A stretch of 64,000 bases of DNA from Catenibacterium sp900764725 (GTDB taxonomy: Bacteria; Bacillota_I; Bacilli_A; Erysipelotrichales; Coprobacillaceae). The translations under genes were made by a program, and so were the position numbers. Positions 57,677-64,000 of the stretch are shown here, piece by piece (positions within the stretch are counted from its first letter, which is position 1; every line of letters begins with the position of its first letter). The notes under the pieces are model-generated. The model was not told the DNA's origin. It did not search any database and saw only the letters and a program-made list of their open reading frames with translations. The stretch lies in assembly GCF_934754625.1 (NCBI RefSeq), contig NZ_CAKVIU010000001.1, one strand, 5' to 3'.

Positions 57677-59338
57677 TCACTTATTATAATTGGGTTGATC
57701 AAGTCTTCCAACCTTATGAATGCATAGTGTAGTAATGAATTCTTCTAGTAAAATACTGAAGAACCATAATAAGCATGCATAGAGAATAATAGGTATATGC
57801 ATCATGAAAGTCATAAAGATACTTATGATCAAGAGTATGATTAAATAGAATACGTAGTAGTAAACATAATCATATCGTGCAAGAGATTTTAACTCTTTAA
57901 TACTTAGTCCATTCTCATACAAGAAGAAATATTCATCTTTATTGGAATCAATCGTCTTTTGACGATGATAGATAAGAATAATTAACATGATAATAAATAT
58001 TGCACATATTAACATCATTAAACTATTCATCATTCTAGAATTAATCTGAGTGAGGTGATCAAGATTCACATTAGAATATATTGTTAAGTGAGGATCTATA
58101 TCATTGATTTGAGAAAGAATACTAGATATATATTGTGCATCATCTACTCTCACAAGTAACATCCTTGTATCATCAATCTCAAAGTATTTCCTATATATAG
58201 TTTCAGGAAGATAGAGTACATCATCTCCTTGAGAAGTAATAGTATTCTTCTTGTTTATATAGGAAGAAATATGAAAAGTATGATTGTTGATGGTGATGTC
58301 TTTACCTAGATTCTTGATTGTACGAGATGCTTTGATTGTATCACCAGTATAGGATTGTACAATTAAAGTATCAGTCACTGTTTCATAGAACGGAGTAATA
58401 TGAATATGTTCTATTTCATTGAGATCTCTTCTTATATCCATTCTAATAGATTGAGTAATAGAATCATAAGCATACTTGCTGTTATTTCCATAATAGAGGC
58501 GTATATCTAGTAGTTTCTCTTGTATGGCATTAATCTCATGTGAATAGTATGTACGATATCCTAATATACCTATAGTCATAGAAATAATCAAACCAAAGAG
58601 TATATAAAGAATCTTAGAAGAACGTATAAGATGTTTCTTGTAATAAGATAAATAGTTTTGTGGCTTTCTAGTAATAGAAGTTGTTTCTAGTTCTTCTATC
58701 ATACTCTTTTTGATAGGTACTATTTTATGATTCTGAATCTCATAGAGATCATCTGCATAATCAATAATACGTTTATCATGAGTCGCAATAAGAACGCATA
58801 CAGGATGAGTATGAATATAATCACTGAGTAGTTCTATTAATAACTTGCAGTTAATAGAATCTAGAGAAGCTGTTGGTTCATCTAAAAGAAGGAGAGAAGG
58901 ATCTTTCATCAACGCAAAGGCGATAGCTGCACGTTGTCTTTCTCCTCCTGATACATGATCAGGTGTCTGATTGAGTAGATGTTCTATCTTCATAGAACAT
59001 AGAATATCATGCATTCTAGTTTCGTTATATTCCTGACCAGAGAGTAGGAATGCGAATTCCATATTCTCTTTAATGGTCATGTTATTGAATAATGTACTTT
59101 CTTGATGTACATGACCAATCTTTTCTTTCCTTGTAGTAAGAGGGTCATCAATAGAATGACCCTCGATTAAATAATCACAGGCTAAAGGGGCTACAAGTCC
59201 TAATTGATTCAATAAGGTTGTTTTACCTGTACCACTTTTTCCTTTGATTGTAGTAATGCTGTTGTTAGATAAGGTGATGCTGGCATCATCAAAAATCACT
59301 CTATCAAATGTGATAGAAAGATGTTTAATATCAATCAT
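57677..59338 (-). CDS. ABC transporter with ATPase fused to FtsX-like permease (cluster 2, second gene)
   Basis: The 553-aa protein has an ATPase (residues 1-210: GKSGTGKTTLL, HVSGGERQRAAIAFAL, LLLLDEPTASLDS, IATHDKRI), a helix at about 245-265, an extracellular part of about 165 residues, and three C-terminal helices. It opens like the 599-aa protein of cluster 1 (IDIKHLSITFDRVIFDDASI against IELKDVTIAYDRVILDHASI), so the two are paralogues. The first 8 bases overlap the preceding ABC gene. The order of the long and short ABC proteins is reversed relative to cluster 1. Confidence 0.85.
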   Translation of the reverse strand: MIDIKHLSITFDRVIFDDASITLSNNSITTIKGKSGTGKTTLLNQLGLVAPLACDYLIEGHSIDDPLTTRKEKIGHVHQESTLFNNMTIKENMEFAFLLSGQEYNETRMHDILCSMKIEHLLNQTPDHVSGGERQRAAIAFALMKDPSLLLLDEPTASLDSINCKLLIELLSDYIHTHPVCVLIATHDKRIIDYADDLYEIQNHKIVPIKKSMIEELETTSITRKPQNYLSYYKKHLIRSSKILYILFGLIISMTIGILGYRTYYSHEINAIQEKLLDIRLYYGNNSKYAYDSITQSIRMDIRRDLNEIEHIHITPFYETVTDTLIVQSYTGDTIKASRTIKNLGKDITINNHTFHISSYINKKNTITSQGDDVLYLPETIYRKYFEIDDTRMLLVRVDDAQYISSILSQINDIDPHLTIYSNVNLDHLTQINSRMMNSLMMLICAIFIIMLIILIYHRQKTIDSNKDEYFFLYENGLSIKELKSLARYDYVYYYVFYLIILLIISIFMTFMMHIPIILYACLLWFFSILLEEFITTLCIHKVGRLDQPNYNK

Positions 59339-61292
59339 GATCCGTACTCGTTACCATTATTTTATTTGTAATATAGAAGACTAATGTAGTCACAACAGCA
59401 CTTATTAAACCTATGATTATCTTGATTGAATTGTTTACTAACGCAAACTCACTTGATGAGAATAGTCTTAAACAGAAGGAAAGAAGAACAGCTATAAACA
59501 GGAATGACGACATAAACTGTATATCAACCATATGGATGGATTGAATCTGTTTCTCATTTAAATCAAGTTCTCGATATCTTATATATTCTCTTGATTTATT
59601 ATAGAGGATTAAGAAAACAACATAAGCAATAAGACCCACAATAGTATAGATGAGAATCATAGTCTTAGTATTCTTAGAATCCTTTTGACGCATCTTTGTG
59701 GTTTGTTTGTAATCATCGCTCTCTATATAAGTAACGATGTTTGGAGATATCTTATTGAGCCCATTTCTTACCTGATCTACATAACTTGCATTTTCACACT
59801 CAACTGCATAAGTTGCAGGAACATAATCAACAATATGTTCGTTTAGATCTTCATATAAACTAATTGAAACATTAGTTGTACGATATTTATTTATAATAGA
59901 GTTCGCAAAGTCATTGTTTAAGTAGACTTTAAATTCGTTGTTACCTGTGAAGTCATCCTGATCTTCATTTGATTTGATGACACCATAGATTTTAATAGAT
60001 ACTCTTTTTTTCTGATAAACAGGATGTCGTGTAATTACATCATAAGATTTTTTCTGTAATCCATTTTGATCACCATATCGTATAGTGTCATTATATTCTG
60101 TAGAACATACAGGTACACCTATATCCATTTTCATGGTTACAGGAAAATCTGAATCAGTCAATTCTAACGTTTTCATAAGACCTTCGCTTATGTAATTTTT
60201 GTTTTTATTACCAAACTGACCCTTTATATAACTTGATACAAAAACGTTGTCATCCGTTGAATATTCTCTTCCCTTGACTGACATATATGCAATTAAATTA
60301 TCATCCTCATCATTTCTTGTATCATAATTACGAGTTGGGAACTGATAATAGCTTGTTATACTTTTAACTCCTTTGATCGATTGAATAGATTGTATTTCTT
60401 GCGGAGCCATAGAAAATCCTTGGTCATATTCCATAAATCTATAACCAGAAGGTAATTCGTTTCTTGTAATGTATTCCTTGCCAGTATAGATAATTTTACT
60501 AGTCAAGTTATCTATCATAGATGCTGTGTTCTTGTTTGTCATATATAACTCTATACCAGAATATAAAGTCATATTGATAATAACTAAACACAACAAAGCA
60601 TATAAGAGGATGCTGAACTTTTCTTTCTTACTTTTTACATGTGCAATTCTTTTAGGGGTAAACTCCTGTGTCATTGAGAGAGGTTCGCCATTACTTTCAT
60701 TATCTTTGATACGAGTAAATTGAAGATTCTCAATTAAATACTTGATATCCAAATATTCATCAAATTCTTCATCATGAATAGTAAGAATAATAACACGTTT
60801 ATGACTATATTCTTTTAATAACTTCATGATTGAATGTTTATCTTCATAATCTACAGAAGATAAAGGTTCATCTAATATAATACAAGGACTATTAGAATAA
60901 ACACTTAAGGCTATCATTATTCTCTTCTTTTCACCCAATGAACAAGAATCATATTTCTGTGATAAGCTGGCTTTAATGTTTAAATTCTTGAATAGTTCAT
61001 CTATTGTATTTTGATCGTGCTCTCTATTGTATATAGATTCTATTAATTCAAATTGTTGCGCAATAGTAAGGTCTTTTTTTAATAATGCATCCTGGTTTCC
61101 ATAGAATATAGAAGTGGCAGTATTCACCATAGAGTCTAGATGAATCTGTTTAGATATAATTTTTAAAAAAGTGGTTTTTCCACAGCCACTCTCACCTGCA
61201 ATACCTATAATACCAATAGAAGGAGTAATGAAATTGGCTCCTTCGAAGAGTATTCTATTAGTTTTGTATGTGAAATTATTTAATTCAATCAT
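59331..61292 (-). CDS. ABC transporter with ATPase fused to FtsX-like permease (cluster 2, first gene)
   Basis: The 653-aa protein has an ATPase with Walker A AGESGCGKTTFL, the reduced signature SCSLGEKKRIMIALSV and Walker B CIILDEPLSSVDY. A helix at about 225-245, an extracellular region of roughly 300 residues and three C-terminal helices follow. SLGEK in place of LSGGQ and DEPLSS in place of DEPTAS suggest a less active ATPase site, as in asymmetric ABC dimers. Its ATG overlaps the TGA of the frameshifted peptide gene upstream. Confidence 0.83.
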   Translation of the reverse strand: MIELNNFTYKTNRILFEGANFITPSIGIIGIAGESGCGKTTFLKIISKQIHLDSMVNTATSIFYGNQDALLKKDLTIAQQFELIESIYNREHDQNTIDELFKNLNIKASLSQKYDSCSLGEKKRIMIALSVYSNSPCIILDEPLSSVDYEDKHSIMKLLKEYSHKRVIILTIHDEEFDEYLDIKYLIENLQFTRIKDNESNGEPLSMTQEFTPKRIAHVKSKKEKFSILLYALLCLVIINMTLYSGIELYMTNKNTASMIDNLTSKIIYTGKEYITRNELPSGYRFMEYDQGFSMAPQEIQSIQSIKGVKSITSYYQFPTRNYDTRNDEDDNLIAYMSVKGREYSTDDNVFVSSYIKGQFGNKNKNYISEGLMKTLELTDSDFPVTMKMDIGVPVCSTEYNDTIRYGDQNGLQKKSYDVITRHPVYQKKRVSIKIYGVIKSNEDQDDFTGNNEFKVYLNNDFANSIINKYRTTNVSISLYEDLNEHIVDYVPATYAVECENASYVDQVRNGLNKISPNIVTYIESDDYKQTTKMRQKDSKNTKTMILIYTIVGLIAYVVFLILYNKSREYIRYRELDLNEKQIQSIHMVDIQFMSSFLFIAVLLSFCLRLFSSSEFALVNNSIKIIIGLISAVVTTLVFYITNKIMVTSTDHD

Positions 61293-61496
61293 TTAGTTTT
61301 CACCGTCCAATTGTCTGATTTTTTAAAGTCGCCTACAGTTACATATGCACTAGAATAATAAGTATCGACTTTTGTAACATAAGTGTTAAATTTTTTCTAA
61401 GGGATATTTATATTTCCATGCCACATCTCCACCAGATACTTTCTTTGATATATATGATATAAACTTATAATAGCACATAAATGTCAGCGCTAACAT
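61289..61496 (-). pseudogene. Frameshifted bacteriocin-like peptide gene of cluster 2
   Basis: Two minus-strand frames abut: the first runs from an ATG at 61496 to a TAA at 61386 and ends VSGGDVAWKYKYPLEKI. The second, in another phase, runs on with NTYVTKVDTYYSSAYVTVGD and ends DNWTVKTK, with its TGA overlapping the ABC start. Removing one A from the A6 run at 61391-61396 joins them. The W(T/S)..K ending and place before ABC genes match the peptide gene of cluster 1. The N-terminus lacks a convincing full signal peptide, so the gene may be cut at both ends. A sequencing error in the A-run cannot be excluded. Confidence 0.6.
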
Positions 61497-61524
61497 AATT
61501 ATAATATATATATAATGTAAACAT

Positions 61525-61559
61525 AAAGGGACAGTGATATAAAAATTCACTGTCCCTTT
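61525..61559. repeat. 13-bp perfect inverted repeat
   Basis: AAAGGGACAGTGA/TCACTGTCCCTTT with a 9-nt AT loop and no T-tract on either strand. It separates the two pseudogenes and may be a transcript-stabilising hairpin or a protein-binding site. Confidence 0.7.
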
Positions 61560-61570
61560 AAAATGATCAG

Positions 61571-61820
61571 TTATATGTACCTTATGAATACAAAAAGTAA
61601 TTCAATAATAGCAACTATGATATATGTGATGGTCCAACGTTTCTTCGTTTTTTTGGGATGACTGTGGTCTCATTTGGTTAGGTATTATAAACAAAAGAGT
61701 ACAAACAACAATATATCACGCACCAGTAATACCATTTAGATATTTTGAACAATACAACAATAATAATATAAAACAGTTTGTAATTGCGTAAGGCAGATTC
61801 TGTATGAATTTATTTTTCAC
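61571..61820 (-). pseudogene. Decayed copy of the neighbouring small membrane protein
   Basis: A GTG at 61820, behind AGAAGGAGGTGGATATC, opens KNKFIQNLPYAITNCFILLL..YCSKYLNGITGA, which stops at a TGA (61716). Beyond it the same frame and then a shifted frame continue the homology (YIVVCTLLFIIPN; KKTKKRWTITYIIVAII to TAA at 61571). This parallels the protein at 61849-62103 (KKTKIGWFVFTIIAVIF). One stop and one frameshift inactivate it. Confidence 0.72.
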
Positions 61821-61848
61821 GATATCCACCTCCTTCTATAATCGTTAA

Positions 61849-62103
61849 TTATAGAACATAACAACCAATAAACACTGCAAAAATCACGGCTATGATAGTA
61901 AAAACAAACCATCCAATCTTAGTTTTTTTAGATTCAGTTTTATCTAAATAAAAAGGTAAACCGTTCATCATTATAAGAAAAATAAGAAAGTATGGTGCTA
62001 TACGACTTGGTAAAAATCTAGAACAATATGACAATATACATATCAACACTGTGATTAAATATAAAGGTTTTTTAGGCAAAAGTATAGATTTGATTTTATT
62101 CAT
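61849..62103 (-). CDS. Small three-helix membrane protein of the accessory cluster
   Basis: Start taken at the ATG at 62103 after GAGAGGTTGTT; 84 aa. There are three hydrophobic segments (about 13-27, 33-47, 62-82) with a KTESKKTKIGW loop. I do not recognise the family. It heads the minus-strand series: membrane protein, decayed copy, peptide remnant, two ABC genes. Small membrane proteins in such positions often give self-immunity; that is inference. Confidence 0.68.
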   Translation of the reverse strand: MNKIKSILLPKKPLYLITVLICILSYCSRFLPSRIAPYFLIFLIMMNGLPFYLDKTESKKTKIGWFVFTIIAVIFAVFIGCYVL

Positions 62104-62450
62104 AACAACCTCTCTTTCATAATTAGTGACCACTAACTGAATTATATATTCTATTTGAAATATGTCAATACATTACTTATATCATGATTGATAATTCTAA
62201 AATGAAAAGTTAAATTTCACTGTAAACAGGTCAAAGTTGTGTTTAGTCTTTCATGATTTTCTAGTTGATTGTCTGCAAGTATATAGTTATTGTGATGTCT
62301 GTTTCTTTATTCTATGAAAGGTTAATTATTATGGCAAAATTAAATAAGAGTCTGTATCTAACAGGCGTTTTGTGATTGTATGTGTCATAAACCAACATAT
62401 ATAATATATATGAAGAGGTATTCCAATTGAATAAAGAAAGGAGAATAGTT
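62104..62450. other. AT-rich intergenic region
   Basis: No supported gene. A 14-codon frame MAKLNKSLYLTGVL at 62331-62375 has AAAGG before it and reads like the start of a membrane protein cut short by TGA, but is too short to call. Confidence 0.4.
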
Positions 62451-63401
62451 ATGAAAAAGTTAATTCAATTGTTGGTGGTACTCTGTATTTTTGTAATAAC
62501 GGGCTGTAAAACAAATAAAGAACGTTATCTATCTATTACAACGAGTGGATATGATAAGAAAGGGAATGAAGTAATGAATATCTATGAATATTCATTATCT
62601 ACTAAAAAAGTGACTAAAAAGTATACTTCTTCTAATCCACTTGGTGTCTATTCTAAGTCTAATGATGCTATATATTATGCTGAAGAAGCTAATGGTAGTG
62701 ATCATCTGTATGCTTATGATCTTGATACAAAGAAATCTAAAAAGTTATCTGGTGGATTAACCGCAATCAACAGAATTATTCCTGTAGAGAATAATATCTA
62801 TGTACTAGGTGTAGAAAAAGGTGAAAGATCACTCAAGCCTTATCGCTATAATATAGAAACTAAGAAGTTCAGCAAAATAAAGGCAGAAGAGGATTTGGAT
62901 TTTGATCATATGGTCTATGATGTTTTCAATCATAATTTATATCTATGTGCAAGTAATCAAAAAGAAGAAGATCAGGCATTAGAAGAAGCAAATGCGGGTA
63001 AGGGAAGTAAGTATATTGCACCTAATACGCATATTTACCGTTTAAAGAATAATCAACTCAAACGTATCTATTCTACAAATCGCAAGTTAGTCTATAGAAT
63101 GCTTCCGATGGAAAGTGGAGATCTTACTTTCACTGAAAGTGACACCATTCCAGCTTGGAATCCTCAATATCATACATATACATTAGATACAAAAACAAAT
63201 AAGAAGAAAGCAGGAATTAATATTGATGAAATTATGGATGTAACACAATATGTCTGCTTTAGTTCTTCTCATCAGATTATTCTTCTTGGTACCAAAGATG
63301 AACATCAAGGATTATATACATATGATATTGATTCAGGTAAAACTGAATTATTGTATAAATCTAAAAATGAATTAATTAATAGTTTTGAATTATTAGAATA
63401 A
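62451..63401 (+). CDS. Lipoprotein with beta-propeller-like repeats
   Basis: Start taken at the ATG at 62451 after AAAGGAGAATAGTT; 316 aa. Lipobox FVITGC (Cys19). The mature part shows recurring units such as NDAIYYAEEANGSDHLYAYD with LDTKKSKKLSGG, ENNIYVLGVEKG.., HNLYLCASNQ and HQGLYTYDIDSGKTELLYKS. This is the strand pattern of a six- to seven-bladed propeller of the DUF5050/TolB-like kind. It is probably a surface sensor or binding protein; no enzyme motif is seen. Confidence 0.75.
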   Translation: MKKLIQLLVVLCIFVITGCKTNKERYLSITTSGYDKKGNEVMNIYEYSLSTKKVTKKYTSSNPLGVYSKSNDAIYYAEEANGSDHLYAYDLDTKKSKKLSGGLTAINRIIPVENNIYVLGVEKGERSLKPYRYNIETKKFSKIKAEEDLDFDHMVYDVFNHNLYLCASNQKEEDQALEEANAGKGSKYIAPNTHIYRLKNNQLKRIYSTNRKLVYRMLPMESGDLTFTESDTIPAWNPQYHTYTLDTKTNKKKAGINIDEIMDVTQYVCFSSSHQIILLGTKDEHQGLYTYDIDSGKTELLYKSKNELINSFELLE

Positions 63402-63404
63402 ATG

Positions 63405-63438
63405 AAAATACCCACAGCTTATTAACTGTGGGTATTTA
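63405..63438. terminator. Terminator after the propeller lipoprotein
   Basis: AAATACCCACAG/CTGTGGGTATTT perfect stem with 9-nt loop; the T-tract is only TTT. Confidence 0.75.
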
Positions 63439-63443
63439 AGTAA

Positions 63444-63467
63444 TAAAAAAATAGACCTAAGTCTATC
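63444..63467 (-). terminator. Terminator of the tRNA operon
   Basis: On the minus strand ATAGAC/GTCTAT stem with TTAG loop, then seven T residues. Confidence 0.85.
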
Positions 63468-63478
63468 TTGTAATCGTA

Positions 63479-63552
63479 TGGAGCGGGTGATGGGAATCGA
63501 ACCCACGTAGTCAGCTTGGAAGGCTGAAGTTCTACCATTGAACTACACCCGC
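63479..63552 (-). tRNA. tRNA-Gly (anticodon TCC)
   Basis: 74 nt with encoded CCA, acceptor GCGGGTG, anticodon loop CTTCCAA on TCAGC/GCTGA. Identical to the copy at 63757-63830. Last gene of the operon. Confidence 0.97.
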
Positions 63553-63587
63553 AAATGAAAACGATCTTTCGATCGTATGTTGAGAAA

Positions 63588-63663
63588 TGGTGACCGGTAC
63601 GGGATTCGAACCCGTGAATGCATGCGTGAAAGGCATGTGAGTTAACCGTTTCTCCAACCGGCC
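63588..63663 (-). tRNA. tRNA-Glu (anticodon TTC), second copy
   Basis: 76 nt with encoded CCA, identical base for base to the tRNA at 50229-50304. Confidence 0.97.
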
Positions 63664-63665
63664 AC

Positions 63666-63740
63666 TGGCGCTTGAAGAGGGATTTGAACCCCCGACCGAT
63701 CGGTTAACAGCCGATTGCTCTACCGCTGAGCTATTCAAGC
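63666..63740 (-). tRNA. tRNA-Asn (anticodon GTT)
   Basis: 75 nt with encoded CCA, acceptor GCTTGAA, anticodon loop CTGTTAA, T arm GGGGGTTCAAATCCC. Confidence 0.97.
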
Positions 63741-63756
63741 ACTAATTGATATAAAA

Positions 63757-63830
63757 TGGAGCGGGTGATGGGAATCGAACCCACGTAGTCAGCTTGGAAG
63801 GCTGAAGTTCTACCATTGAACTACACCCGC
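63757..63830 (-). tRNA. tRNA-Gly (anticodon TCC), second copy
   Basis: 74 nt with encoded CCA, the same sequence as 63479-63552. Confidence 0.97.
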
Positions 63831-63836
63831 ATGGAA

Positions 63837-63921
63837 TGGTGGGGAGGGACGGATTCGAACCATCGAACTCGTAGAGAACTGAGTTACAGTCAGCCGCGTT
63901 TAGCCACTTCGCTACCTCCCC
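63837..63921 (-). tRNA. tRNA-Tyr (anticodon GTA)
   Basis: 85 nt with encoded CCA and a long variable arm (class II); acceptor GGGGAGG, anticodon loop CTGTAAC. Confidence 0.97.
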
Positions 63922-63923
63922 AC

Positions 63924-63999
<76 letters not shown>

Positions 64000-64000
64000 A

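Noticed and set aside
61525..61559. Strong hairpin as an intrinsic terminator
   Set aside because: No T-tract follows on either strand, so it is recorded as an inverted repeat only.
62331..62375. 14-codon frame MAKLNKSLYLTGVL
   Set aside because: Has a fair ribosome-binding site but is too short, with no homology visible further downstream.
63532..63738. A 68-codon minus-strand frame
   Set aside because: It runs through tRNA-Glu and tRNA-Asn; the coding potential is an artefact of tRNA sequence.

Overview
The window reads as a chromosomal segment of a low-GC Gram-positive gut-type anaerobe. Strong AGGAGG ribosome-binding sites, T-box leaders, TagO-type wall teichoic acid chemistry, two FeoB systems, PTS-fed sugar catabolism, rubredoxin, and codon use rich in A and T all fit the Erysipelotrichia (Catenibacterium, Kandleria or Coprobacillus relatives). 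That placement is an inference from gene content; no rRNA gene is present to settle it.

Layout. 1-3.5 kb: start of RNase R, secG, a TagO-like transferase with an unusual extracytoplasmic tail, and a MupG-like protein. 3.6-11.7 kb: a carbohydrate block with an alpha-glucoside PTS operon (EIIBC, unknown 4-TM protein, CDMP-type GH4 6-phospho-alpha-glucosidase, EIIA), two tandem RpiR regulators, a GH1 6-phospho-beta-glucosidase and a third RpiR regulator. 11.7-15.2 kb: an M29-type peptidase, DUF969 and DUF979 membrane proteins and pyroglutamyl peptidase. 15.2-18.3 kb: a scarred zone with a 43-bp duplicated MerR-type promoter bracketing an XRE gene and an ABC-permease remnant, then an aldo/keto reductase, a HAD phosphatase and a decayed RelBE module. 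18.4-24.8 kb: Fe-alcohol dehydrogenase and Nudix, a T-box-controlled methionine ABC importer, nitroreductase, free-Met-sulfoxide reductase and KptA. 24.8-39.5 kb: metal handling, with a FeoA-FeoB fusion, a ZIP transporter, a yybP-ykoY riboswitch before a P-type ATPase, a DtxR-family regulator with an array of 14-bp operators, the feoAAB operon with two Cys-rich accessory genes, and a mini-rubredoxin. 40.4-47 kb: T-box-controlled argGHCJB. 47-51.7 kb: cell-wall amidase, TtcA, TcdA, a DJ-1 protein, tRNA-Glu and an aldo/keto reductase. 51.7-62.1 kb: the accessory region of most interest. 62.4-64 kb: a lipoprotein and a six-tRNA operon.

The accessory region holds two head-to-tail clusters. Each has a small secreted-peptide gene directly upstream of two ABC transporters in which the ATPase is fused to an FtsX-like permease. 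Between them, on the other strand, is a secreted 251-aa protein followed by a 55-aa two-helix membrane protein, an arrangement like a toxin with its immunity protein. The second cluster has a frameshifted peptide gene and a membrane-protein gene next to its own decayed copy. A fragment of the same ABC-permease family lies far away at 15.7 kb behind an XRE regulator. I read this as a repeatedly duplicated and decaying bacteriocin-like production or immunity system; the function is inference.

A second notable point lies next to the DtxR-family regulator. A promoter with a 25-bp operator over its start site would drive a transcript of about 110 nt ending in a strong terminator with no open reading frame. 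It is a candidate metal-responsive small RNA that shares its operator motif with the feo promoter.
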